Position numbers and translations under genes: made by a program
In this document: positions 53,967 to 61,951 of the stretch, piece by piece
Layout: each line of letters begins with the position of its first letter
Numbering within the stretch: position 1 is the stretch's first letter
Origin: Prevotella aff. ruminicola Tc2-24
GTDB lineage: Bacteria > Bacteroidota > Bacteroidia > Bacteroidales > Bacteroidaceae
Direction: 5' to 3'
NCBI RefSeq assembly: GCF_900110895.1
Contig: NZ_FOIQ01000002.1
Coordinates: 1,810-65,809 of the forward strand
Length of the DNA: 64,000 nucleotides
Notes under the pieces: generated by a model
What the model saw: only the letters and a program-made list of their open reading frames with translations
Database searches by the model: none
What the model was told of the DNA's origin: nothing

Positions 53967-55640
53967 ATGGAGCTGGATACGACAGAGCTGATAAACAGGT
54001 GCAAGGCTGGCGAACGCCATGCCTTGGACCTGCTGTATCAGCAATACAAGCCCAAACTCCTAAACATCTGTAAGCAATACGCTAAGGAGGACGATGTGGC
54101 AGAAGATCTGCTACACGATGCCTTCGTCGTGATCCTGACCTCACTCGACAAACTTGAGAAGCCCGAGAAACTGGAATCGTGGATGATCTCGATAGTCAGA
54201 AACGTAGGTTACCACTATCGGCAGCATGCCAACAAGGAACAATCGGCACTCATGCAGTTGGCCAAAGAAGAGACAGAGACCACGGATACAAGCCAGACTC
54301 CATCTTACGACCAACTACAATCGTTCGTTGCCCTCTTGCCGCAAGGCTATCAAGATGTTTTCAGACTCTCAGTATTCGAGAATTTCTCCCATCAGGAGAT
54401 TAGTAAGGTATTGGGAATCGCCCCTCACTCGTCTTCCTCGCAACTCTTCCATGCAAAACGGACATTGCGAACGCTCATCAGACGCTCGTGGGTACTGTTG
54501 TTACTGCTTATCGCCGTTCCCACCGCTATCTGGCTCTTTATACAGAAAGACAAGACTATTGAGGAGAGTAACCCGATAGCACAAAAGAAGACCGAGATGA
54601 CACAAGAACCTGAAAGATCTCTGGATTCAGACATTTCTCAGAGTCCTATTCTGGTGCCATCTTATCAGACCACCTATCCTAAGCTGTCTGCCCAACATAA
54701 ACCGTCTGTCGAGGTTTCTGACACGACCACCTACCAGATCGCAGAGGCTCCTCATGAGAGCATCCAAGAGACGACTCACCAGACTCCTATCGATACAACC
54801 AAGGTAGAATCTCATCACGATATTTTCACGATTCCCGCCTTCGAATCAGAACACCTACTCGTAGCACAGGCGGAAGTCAGTCGTCCTTGGCATATCAGTA
54901 TGACTTACAGTGGTATTGCTGGCAACAACGAAGACTACATGGCACAGGCCAGCGTTGGCAAGACCAGTTTCAATGCCATAAGCAACACCTCTATCCCCAC
55001 ACAGTTCAACAACTGGATAGACTACGCCCTCTATCTGAATTATGACCCAATGGTCGTACGCGATGCAGAGACACGTTCGATAAATTATATTGCAACCCTG
55101 AACTCAACCCTCAACGGAGGTATGATGGAGGCTCACCACAAGCACCAGTTGCCTGTCACGTTCCAGATTCTGCTGAATCGTCAGCTCACCAAGCGTCTCT
55201 CCGTGGAGACAGGACTCAGCTATACCCAGCTCAACTCCACCATTACCACTGGTAGTACACAGGCCTTTATCCAAGAGAAGCAACAACTTCGTTATCTGGG
55301 CATCCCACTCCGATTAGGATGGCAGTGGTATAGCAAGGCCCACTTCAGTCTCTACTCTTCCGTAGGTGCTACACTGGAGTTGCCCGTTCAGGGTAAAGTC
55401 CTCATCCGTCATGAGGCCAACGGCAGCAAGACATTCCAAAAGAAAACCGACCTTGACGTGCCCTACCAATGGTCTACCACATTCGGCCTTGGTCTGCAAT
55501 ACAATCTTACGCCACATCTCGGCCTATATCTGGAGCCCAGTCTGCAATACTTCTTCAACGACGGTAGTGACATCCAATCGTATCGCACGGAGCATCCGCT
55601 TCAAATTACCCTACCTCTCGGCATCCGTGTCCATTGGTAA
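53967..55640 (+). CDS. ECF sigma factor fused to a TM helix and an outer-membrane beta-barrel
   Basis: 557 residues in one uninterrupted frame. Residues ~8-90 are sigma region 2 (INRCKAGERHALDLLYQQY, EDLLHDAFVVIL, ESWMISIVRNV). Residues ~115-172 are region 4 with helix-turn-helix FSHQEISKVLGIAPHSSSSQL. Residues 174-192 are a TM helix (WVLLLLLIAVPTAIWLF). Residues ~195-300 are a Pro/Thr/Ser/Glu-rich linker, and ~303-557 a barrel with EPSLQYFFNDGS near its end. That barrel is homologous to the one in the anti-sigma-type gene at 59180-60532. There is no anti-sigma domain: the sigma factor itself is tethered. Predicted topology is sigma in the cytoplasm, linker in the periplasm, barrel in the outer membrane. 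Release by proteolysis or action at the membrane are both possible. Confidence 0.85.
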   Translation: MELDTTELINRCKAGERHALDLLYQQYKPKLLNICKQYAKEDDVAEDLLHDAFVVILTSLDKLEKPEKLESWMISIVRNVGYHYRQHANKEQSALMQLAKEETETTDTSQTPSYDQLQSFVALLPQGYQDVFRLSVFENFSHQEISKVLGIAPHSSSSQLFHAKRTLRTLIRRSWVLLLLLIAVPTAIWLFIQKDKTIEESNPIAQKKTEMTQEPERSLDSDISQSPILVPSYQTTYPKLSAQHKPSVEVSDTTTYQIAEAPHESIQETTHQTPIDTTKVESHHDIFTIPAFESEHLLVAQAEVSRPWHISMTYSGIAGNNEDYMAQASVGKTSFNAISNTSIPTQFNNWIDYALYLNYDPMVVRDAETRSINYIATLNSTLNGGMMEAHHKHQLPVTFQILLNRQLTKRLSVETGLSYTQLNSTITTGSTQAFIQEKQQLRYLGIPLRLGWQWYSKAHFSLYSSVGATLELPVQGKVLIRHEANGSKTFQKKTDLDVPYQWSTTFGLGLQYNLTPHLGLYLEPSLQYFFNDGSDIQSYRTEHPLQITLPLGIRVHW

Positions 55641-55723
55641 AATTTGTTAAAATCCCGTTACTTCCTACAAGATTTTCAGAGATTGGCAGTTGTAATCATA
55701 GAATAACTATAAAACAGACAAGA

Positions 55724-56209
55724 ATGAAAAGGAATCTTCTATTTAAGATCATCGCCCTGTTGATGCTGTCTGTCGGCATAGAGGGTTGTAGCAGTGAAGG
55801 AGGCAACAACGCTTTCTTTCAGATGATAAATAATGCTAATTCTGGCTGTAAACATGCTGCTGGCACAAGAGGAGAATCCTCGGCTTATGATCATGAGTAC
55901 GTCGAATACAAAGGTCTGACTAACGGTTATCTGGCGCTCAAACATGTAAATGCCTTATTCAACTGCGAACCCGGCAAACTGGAGATTCAAGCCTCCATCG
56001 ATGGCAACGAGATCAGGATCTTAGAGAATGAGGAATTGTCATTAGCCAACTGTGTCTGTCCATACGATCTCTATTGTGAGGTCGGCCCCCTCAGCTTTGG
56101 TAAGTATACACTCATCCTTTGCAGAGGCTCTTTCGAATACGGTGAAATCGCACGCTTCACCATCAACTATTCGATAGGGCTGAACGGCAGATTCAACATC
56201 CGCCAGTAA
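55724..56209 (+). CDS. Small lipoprotein downstream of the sigma-barrel fusion
   Basis: 161 residues from ATG 55724. Signal peptide MKRNLLFKIIALLMLSVGIE with lipobox ending GC (GIEGCSSEGG). The mature part has four further Cys residues (NSGCKHA, FNCEPG, ANCVCPYD, YCEVG) and beta-strand-like segments. No family recognised. It lies 83 bases after the fusion gene without an obvious promoter, so may belong to the same operon. Confidence 0.6.
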   Translation: MKRNLLFKIIALLMLSVGIEGCSSEGGNNAFFQMINNANSGCKHAAGTRGESSAYDHEYVEYKGLTNGYLALKHVNALFNCEPGKLEIQASIDGNEIRILENEELSLANCVCPYDLYCEVGPLSFGKYTLILCRGSFEYGEIARFTINYSIGLNGRFNIRQ

Positions 56210-56300
56210 AAGAACGAACTTAAAGGTCGTGCCTCTGATGGCAAGCAGAAGGAAGTACAAAATAAATGCGTTTTTATTTTGTACTTCTCTTGATTTACAC

Positions 56301-56308
56301 TACCTTTG
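56301..56308 (+). promoter_or_regulatory. Histidine kinase -7 element
   Basis: TACCTTTG ends ten bases before ATG 56318, implying a very short leader; it excludes an upstream start at 56306. Confidence 0.6.
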
Positions 56309-56317
56309 TGGGCAGTT

Positions 56318-57625
56318 ATGCATAGGAACAGGTATAAATATGTGTCGATTGTAAGTGCTGCGGCAGTCTTACTGCTGCTGGGACTCTATATGTGGATGAC
56401 CTACTGTTCGGTGACAAGGGATATCTCAGAGAGAGCGACCAACCAACTACCGTGGGCTCTTTTCTGCGAAAGCTATGAGCGTTCGAGATGCCTGTCCAGC
56501 GACGACACACTCAGTCTGTCGCAGTTACGCAACGACCTGTCGCTGGTATCCTCGGTAGAAGGTATGAACGACGTGCTGAGTCGCAGATACCATTCTGAGA
56601 TTTCGCTCGACACATTGGCCTTTTTTGTCGACAGTCTGTTCAGCGTTGTCAACCTGAACCGTGACGTAACCATACAAGAGGTAGATGCCGAAGGACGAGT
56701 GCTCCGGCAGAACAACGACAGGAACTCGGCTTTCTCTCTGATCACAAAACCCTTGAGCATCAGGCACGACCAGTCTAAGGGCATCCGTCTATCGCTCAAC
56801 AACCCTTATCCCGAACTGGCACGCCGGCTCAGTCCGTTGTTTCTCATCAGTGCCATCATCCTCGGTTTCTTTGCCGTGATTATCATCCAACTGTTACGTT
56901 TTATCAATGAGCAGGAGCAGGTTGCCGAACTGCGTAACGACTTCTCGTATGCGATGGTTCACGACATGAAATCACCTCTATCCAGTATCATTATGGGGGC
57001 CCATTTCCTACACTCGGGAAAGGTTGACGACAAGCCGCAGATTAAGGATAAATATTTCTCCATTATCGAGGAAGAGTCTGAGCATCTACTGGCACTGGTC
57101 AATAAACTACTGACCATTTCGAAACTGGAGAATAAGAAATTGATTCTGAACAAATGGGACATCAACATAGAGCCGATCATCCTCGACCTCATAGAAAAAG
57201 CCAAGGCAAAAGCGACCAAACCCATAGAGATTACCACCAGTCTGGAGGTTAAGAACGTGCTAGCCGATGAACAGTATATCACCGAGGCTATCGCCAATCT
57301 CATTGACAACGCCATCAAATATTCGAAGGACAATATCAGCATAGAGATCAAAACCATCGATACCGACAAATATGTCTTATTAAAAGTACGCGACAATGGT
57401 ATCGGTATAACCCGCGAAGAGCAGCAGGTCATCTTCGACAAGTTCGGACGGGCAGCCATCCACGAGAAGAATCGTAAGGGTGGTGTCAGTGGTTTCGGAC
57501 TCGGTCTAAACTATGTCGATCAGGTCATGCAGGCCCATGGAGGTAAGGTCACTGTATCAAGTGAGAAAGACCACTATTCGGAGTTCACGCTCTACATTCC
57601 CAAAATTGAGAGAAACAAAGTATAA
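56318..57625 (+). CDS. Membrane sensor histidine kinase
   Basis: 435 residues. TM1 (VSIVSAAAVLLLLGLYMWM), a ~125-residue periplasmic domain, TM2 (LFLISAIILGFFAVIIIQLL), then directly HisKA with the phospho-acceptor in SYAMVHDMKSPLSSI, and HATPase_c with ANLIDNAIKYS, VRDNGIGI, FDKFGR and GFGLGLNYV. No HAMP domain is evident. It pairs with the response regulator four bases downstream. The ligand is unknown; position between two barrel-linked sigma loci hints at envelope sensing. Confidence 0.9.
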   Translation: MHRNRYKYVSIVSAAAVLLLLGLYMWMTYCSVTRDISERATNQLPWALFCESYERSRCLSSDDTLSLSQLRNDLSLVSSVEGMNDVLSRRYHSEISLDTLAFFVDSLFSVVNLNRDVTIQEVDAEGRVLRQNNDRNSAFSLITKPLSIRHDQSKGIRLSLNNPYPELARRLSPLFLISAIILGFFAVIIIQLLRFINEQEQVAELRNDFSYAMVHDMKSPLSSIIMGAHFLHSGKVDDKPQIKDKYFSIIEEESEHLLALVNKLLTISKLENKKLILNKWDINIEPIILDLIEKAKAKATKPIEITTSLEVKNVLADEQYITEAIANLIDNAIKYSKDNISIEIKTIDTDKYVLLKVRDNGIGITREEQQVIFDKFGRAAIHEKNRKGGVSGFGLGLNYVDQVMQAHGGKVTVSSEKDHYSEFTLYIPKIERNKV

Positions 57626-57629
57626 GGAT

Positions 57630-58331
57630 ATGATCAAATTACTCTTAGTAGAAGATGACGAGTCGCTCGCCTATATCGAGAAGACAGGCCTCGAAGATAT
57701 CATCGGTGGCTATGAAGTGACCACCGCCTGTAATGGCAAGGAAGGTGTGAAAGCCTGGGAGGAGACACATCCCGACGTGATCATCTCAGATATCGACATG
57801 CCCGTGATGAATGGTTTCGAGATGGTGGAGCGTATCCGCGAGACTGACGGTAGCGTGATCATCATCTTCACCTCAGCCCTCACCTCACCAAATGATGTGA
57901 AGGCCGGTTACCGTCTAGGCATTAACAACTACGTGAAGAAGCCCTTTGTACCCGAAGAGCTCGATGCCCATATCCAAGCTCTGATGAAGATGCGTGGTGG
58001 TGCCAAGACACAGAAGGAGACCAGTCACTACAAACTCGGTCGATATACCCTTGATGCCGACCATGCCACCCTACGCAACGACGACACCAACGCGCTGCAG
58101 ACCATCACCCAGCGCGAAGCACAGATTCTGCGACTGCTGGCCGAGAATAAAAACAATGTGGTGCGCCGCGAGGCTATTCTCAGCCGCTTCTGGAATACGG
58201 AAGACGACTATTTCGCTTCACGTTCGCTTGACGTCTTTGTGAATAAACTTAGGAAACTGTTGTCCGACGAGTCGAAGATCAATCTCAAGACTATTCGAGG
58301 TGTCGGTCTGCAACTTCTTGTAGAAGACTAG
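57630..58331 (+). CDS. OmpR/PhoB-type response regulator
   Basis: 233 residues from ATG 57630. Receiver domain with acidic pocket LLVEDDES, phospho-acceptor Asp in IISDIDMPVMNG and Lys in VKKPF; C-terminal winged helix with TQREAQILRLLAENKN and SRSLDVFVNKLRKLL. Transcription factor partner of the kinase. Ends overlapping the convergent gene by four bases. Confidence 0.92.
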   Translation: MIKLLLVEDDESLAYIEKTGLEDIIGGYEVTTACNGKEGVKAWEETHPDVIISDIDMPVMNGFEMVERIRETDGSVIIIFTSALTSPNDVKAGYRLGINNYVKKPFVPEELDAHIQALMKMRGGAKTQKETSHYKLGRYTLDADHATLRNDDTNALQTITQREAQILRLLAENKNNVVRREAILSRFWNTEDDYFASRSLDVFVNKLRKLLSDESKINLKTIRGVGLQLLVED

Positions 58332-59107
58332 TCTATCGGCCTGAAACGATCCATCACCCTGATAAGATACAAGGTAGAAGGAACAATCAGCACGACAGCA
58401 AGGGGCATCCCCCACCAGGAAAAAGACGACTCTGGTACAAATATATACACCAGCCAAAAAACAACACCACTTACCAAGATAGGGATAAAACTGCGTGTAC
58501 ATTCAAAAGTCCACATCTCTATCAAAGCAGCCAAGACAATGGGGATGATTAGCCACGGAGTGGGGACATTCAGCCAATTGATCAGGGCAACAACCACCAA
58601 GGCCACAGGAATAATAATCTGCGGACGATGCTTCCACTCCAACAGTTCACGAAGCACCGCACCATAGATAACCATAGCACTTATGGCCTCCTGAGCGATG
58701 AAACAGACAAACACCTGAAGCGGACTATCTTTTATAAATTCAGTTATGCTCGACATAAGACGCTCCCCGCCACTTTCCTGTTCAACTCTCATACAGATCA
58801 GAGCTAAGCCTACTTCTACCAGCACCAACGGAAGAACTATCTTCCACCATGTCCCATCCGGAATTCTTCCCATCGTATAGCTGGCAAAACCGGAACGAAG
58901 AAACACCCAGTGGAGCACAAGGCATACCATCAGTATCAGAATCATCGTCCCGTATGCCATCAGGCTTTTCGTATTGGTAGACCCTTCTGGCATACTGGAG
59001 AAACCGTCCACAAAGCCCGATACGAAACCCAATAGGGCTCCGCCAACAAACACCATACCGAGCATGATGCCGACAGCCAACAAAAGATACATAATTGCCT
59101 TGTTCAT
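58328..59107 (-). CDS. Multi-pass membrane protein, possibly degenerate CPBP-type
   Basis: 259 residues with about eight hydrophobic segments. A QEAISAMVIYGAVLRELLEW segment recalls the EExxxR motif of CPBP (Abi) intramembrane proteases but lacks the paired Glu, so catalysis is doubtful. Otherwise no family recognised. Monocistronic with promoter TATCTTTG at 59127-59134 on the minus strand. Confidence 0.55.
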   Translation of the reverse strand: MNKAIMYLLLAVGIMLGMVFVGGALLGFVSGFVDGFSSMPEGSTNTKSLMAYGTMILILMVCLVLHWVFLRSGFASYTMGRIPDGTWWKIVLPLVLVEVGLALICMRVEQESGGERLMSSITEFIKDSPLQVFVCFIAQEAISAMVIYGAVLRELLEWKHRPQIIIPVALVVVALINWLNVPTPWLIIPIVLAALIEMWTFECTRSFIPILVSGVVFWLVYIFVPESSFSWWGMPLAVVLIVPSTLYLIRVMDRFRPID

Positions 59108-59126
59108 ATCTCACACATTCCAAGTG

Positions 59127-59134
59127 CAAAGATA
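59127..59134 (-). promoter_or_regulatory. -7 element of the membrane protein gene
   Basis: TATCTTTG followed by CA on the minus strand. Confidence 0.5.
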
Positions 59135-59179
59135 CGATGATTTTCCGGAACTAATCCTAAAAACTATGTTATCTTTAGG

Positions 59180-60532
59180 TTAATTCGTTAATCGGTCTCC
59201 TTCGAGTGCCAAGCGCAAGCCCACCTGCAGATTGAAATTCATGGGCCTATCCTTGAAGAAAGTGCTTATGCCACTCCCATTGTCGAAATAGTATTTCAAG
59301 CCCGGCTCAGCATAGACTGCAAACTGCGGAAGAATATGATACTGTAGACCCAAAGCCGTATTGGCCGACCATTGTACGCGATCTTTTCTCAATTCCTGCT
59401 CCACTCCATCAGCTATCAGACGAGTCTTCACGTTGAAGTCAGCTTGTCCGCCAATTGCAACATAGGCTCTCAGACGTCCTCTGTTCTTGGCATAAAACTG
59501 TCCCATGACAGGAATACCAATATCATACAATGTCTGTTCCTTCTTATACAAAACATGGTCTGCCATATTGGAGAAATCGGATCGCAGACGCGTGTACACC
59601 AAACCTGTCACCATATAAATCCTCGATGAAATGGGGAAATTAACCGTCAATCCAAACGATATCGGCTGGTGGTGTTTCTGCCGTTCCTCATAGTTAACAA
59701 GGAATACAGGATCATCATAGACAGAATTGGGACGCGACATATATTTGCCACAGTTATAACTGTCCATTAACATCGGATTCATCAGTACACCGTTCGAATT
59801 CGACTGATCGCCAAAGCCGTTTGAGGTATAGAGGCAAAACTCTGCATACCCATGTTGAAGATTTACCGATTGAGCAATCTGACGATCGAGTTCGCGCATG
59901 ACCTCCTCGGATTCTCTAGCATTTTCCTTGATCTTACTTACACTTTCATCTGTTTTAATCGTCTCCTCCAAAGGCTGCGTAGAAGTTTGTGCAGTAAATC
60001 GATCCTCTGGAAGAGTCTGTCCTTCCAGTTTCTCTGGAATGACCGGATTATCCTGGACAACATATACAGGTCTTAATGGATCAGCCGAAACGTTCAAGTC
60101 TTCCTGACTTTCTAGCTTTATCTGCCTGTCTGATACCTGCAGAATTCTCTGAGGTACCCCAGCCGACTGAGCTAGGAGAACATCCATAGGATCCGATTTC
60201 TTCGCTAATTCGGCGGTTGATTCTTGAACCTTGGCCGGATCCTGTTTCGAAGTTATCATGACCGACTCAGCTATCTCGCGAGAGCCTTCACCATCAACAG
60301 ATCCCTCACAACCAATCATCCACATCAAATAACCATTACCGGTCAGCACACCAGCAAAAGCCGCCGCAGCAGCCAACTTTACCCACAAGGGGATGGTACG
60401 TGCAGACTGGTGCTTCTGGGGCATCTGGGCACCAAGCCGAGCCTCTATATCAGCCCACAGCCCTTCCGGGGCTGTCTCCTCATAGTGTGACAACCGCTCG
60501 AATAGCTGTTTTTTCCAATCTTTCTCTTTCAT
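59180..60532 (-). CDS. Dual membrane-spanning anti-sigma factor-like protein (TM plus outer-membrane barrel)
   Basis: 450 residues. A short cytosolic domain (DWKKQLFERLSHYEETAPEG followed by LWADIEARL) is followed by a TM helix at ~48-73, a long Gln/Glu/Ser-rich periplasmic linker (~75-235), and a C-terminal barrel (ISFGLTVNFPISSRIYMVTG, EPGLKYYFDNGSG). This is the layout I recall for the Dma proteins of Bacteroides, in which one chain crosses both membranes and restrains an ECF sigma factor. The sigma gene lies directly upstream and overlaps by 53 bases in another frame. The anti-sigma role is inferred from family and context. Confidence 0.8.
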   Translation of the reverse strand: MKEKDWKKQLFERLSHYEETAPEGLWADIEARLGAQMPQKHQSARTIPLWVKLAAAAAFAGVLTGNGYLMWMIGCEGSVDGEGSREIAESVMITSKQDPAKVQESTAELAKKSDPMDVLLAQSAGVPQRILQVSDRQIKLESQEDLNVSADPLRPVYVVQDNPVIPEKLEGQTLPEDRFTAQTSTQPLEETIKTDESVSKIKENARESEEVMRELDRQIAQSVNLQHGYAEFCLYTSNGFGDQSNSNGVLMNPMLMDSYNCGKYMSRPNSVYDDPVFLVNYEERQKHHQPISFGLTVNFPISSRIYMVTGLVYTRLRSDFSNMADHVLYKKEQTLYDIGIPVMGQFYAKNRGRLRAYVAIGGQADFNVKTRLIADGVEQELRKDRVQWSANTALGLQYHILPQFAVYAEPGLKYYFDNGSGISTFFKDRPMNFNLQVGLRLALEGDRLTN

Positions 60533-61073
60533 CGCTTTGTGAATATAAGTACTCTTTTACCATTTCCGCCAAAATCTTTTTTGCTCGGGATAGCTGTGAG
60601 GCGGACGAATTTTCCCGGATACCAAGCCTTTGGGCAATCTCCTTATGGGAGAGCTGTTCGAAGACAAAGAGGTTCAACACCATCCTGCAGCCTTCTGGCA
60701 GTTGTCCAATCATCCTGTTTAGAATATCAGGTGGTACATTTTCTACCTCCGGGACCCCCTCTTCTGCAGCATCAGGAATCTCATCGGTAAAGTGCAGTCG
60801 CTCATGTTCCTTCAGCCAGTCGATTGCTCGATTAGCGACGATCCGTGATATCCATGCCTTCAGTGAGCCTTCTCCCCGATAATCAAATTCATTGATAGAA
60901 GTCAGAATACTGATGAAGCTATCCTGAAGAATGTCTCGCACGTCATCTCGCTCCGGAACATACCTTAGACCGATGGCCATGGCATATCCTGAATAGCGGT
61001 CATAAAGACGGCGTAACGCCTGTCGGTCACCGCAGTGTATCGCGTCGAGTAGTTGTCGTTCAGTCTCTATCAC
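60480..61073 (-). CDS. ECF-type RNA polymerase sigma factor
   Basis: 197 residues, normal ECF length. Region 2: LRRLYDRYSGYAMAIGLRY, DILQDSFISILTSINEFDY, LKAWISRIVANRAIDWLK. Region 4: LPEGCRMVLNLFVFEQLSHK, EIAQRLGIRENSSASQLSRAK. The last ~15 residues overlap the start of the Dma-like gene. It starts two bases after the lipoprotein gene stops. Probably held by the Dma-like protein until an outer-membrane or periplasmic signal arrives. Confidence 0.9.
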   Translation of the reverse strand: MIETERQLLDAIHCGDRQALRRLYDRYSGYAMAIGLRYVPERDDVRDILQDSFISILTSINEFDYRGEGSLKAWISRIVANRAIDWLKEHERLHFTDEIPDAAEEGVPEVENVPPDILNRMIGQLPEGCRMVLNLFVFEQLSHKEIAQRLGIRENSSASQLSRAKKILAEMVKEYLYSQSDERERLEKTAIRAVVTL

Positions 61074-61075
61074 AC

Positions 61076-61726
61076 CTACCCTACTTTCTTTTTCGTATTA
61101 TATATCAGCATCATGGGTGATGACAATACTTTCGTCTGTTGTTCTCTTGTCTGCAAATTTGTTACAGCAATCTTATCTACCGGAATACCCAACGACCATA
61201 AGTGTGTTGTGATACTATACATAGCCGTTCCATTCTCCTCACTAATCAAATCAACCCGATAACCCACATCATTAATTGTAACACAAAAGGATCTTCCGCT
61301 ATACAAGGTGGCATAACCCGCCTCTCTGGAGAGACCAACCACCTTATACTTTATGATTTGAGTTGTTTCCGGGAAATTGAAGACAGGAGTTGTGGTGGTA
61401 TCAGACTCACCAAACGGAAACAAGGCCTCCACCCCGGAAGACTGTAATATAGCCTGTTCTGGTAAGATAATCTTCATGGAGTCGTTGGTAACTTCCAACC
61501 GGGCGGTAGCCACGACCATCCCATCGATAACCCACTCGCCATCGAAGACTCCCTGCGAAACAGTCTGATTGTTTGACGGTTTCTGCCCACTATTCAAATA
61601 ATCCATATTTGAGGGATAAAGATCAATGAAGGAATCCTGAATCTTATCATCCCCCACCGAACAGGAAGCATAAAACACAGATCCTATCAATAATACCCAA
61701 ACCTTCTTATTCACTATCTTCTTCAT
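61076..61726 (-). CDS. Lipoprotein heading the ECF sigma/Dma-like operon
   Basis: 216 residues from ATG 61726 (the frame is open 23 codons further, across the promoter). MKKIVNKKVWVLLIGSVFYA with lipobox YASC, then SVGDDK. The mature part is beta-rich (FDGEWVIDGMVVATARLEV, YATLYSGRSFCVTINDVG). No family recognised. The lipoprotein-sigma-barrel order parallels the locus at 52680-55640, so it may sense or report an envelope signal. Confidence 0.7.
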   Translation of the reverse strand: MKKIVNKKVWVLLIGSVFYASCSVGDDKIQDSFIDLYPSNMDYLNSGQKPSNNQTVSQGVFDGEWVIDGMVVATARLEVTNDSMKIILPEQAILQSSGVEALFPFGESDTTTTPVFNFPETTQIIKYKVVGLSREAGYATLYSGRSFCVTINDVGYRVDLISEENGTAMYSITTHLWSLGIPVDKIAVTNLQTREQQTKVLSSPMMLIYNTKKKVG

Positions 61727-61763
61727 ACACTCCATGATGTGCTTTGATTTATCCATATAACTG

Positions 61764-61771
61764 CAAAAATA
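61764..61771 (-). promoter_or_regulatory. -7 element of the lipoprotein-sigma-Dma operon
   Basis: TATTTTTG followed by CAG on the minus strand. Confidence 0.5.
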
Positions 61772-61951
61772 CAAAACCTTGCAGCGAATCCTCACAATTT
61801 AAGATTCTTTAAGTTTTTGCGTCACCTTTTTTCCTCACGCTTAATTCCTAATCATATTTGAGGAAAGGCACTTTTCATCCATAAGCCGCAGCTGAAGGGA
61901 GATGGCGCGTTATTCCGTGTTTCAACAACACACATGCCCAGAAAGGGAATA

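Noticed and set aside
53967..55640. Sigma-barrel fusion as a sequencing or frameshift artefact
   Set aside because: The junction region (about 54470-54560) is ordinary coding sequence without homopolymer runs, and TM and linker follow region 4 in the same frame; still worth confirming with reads.
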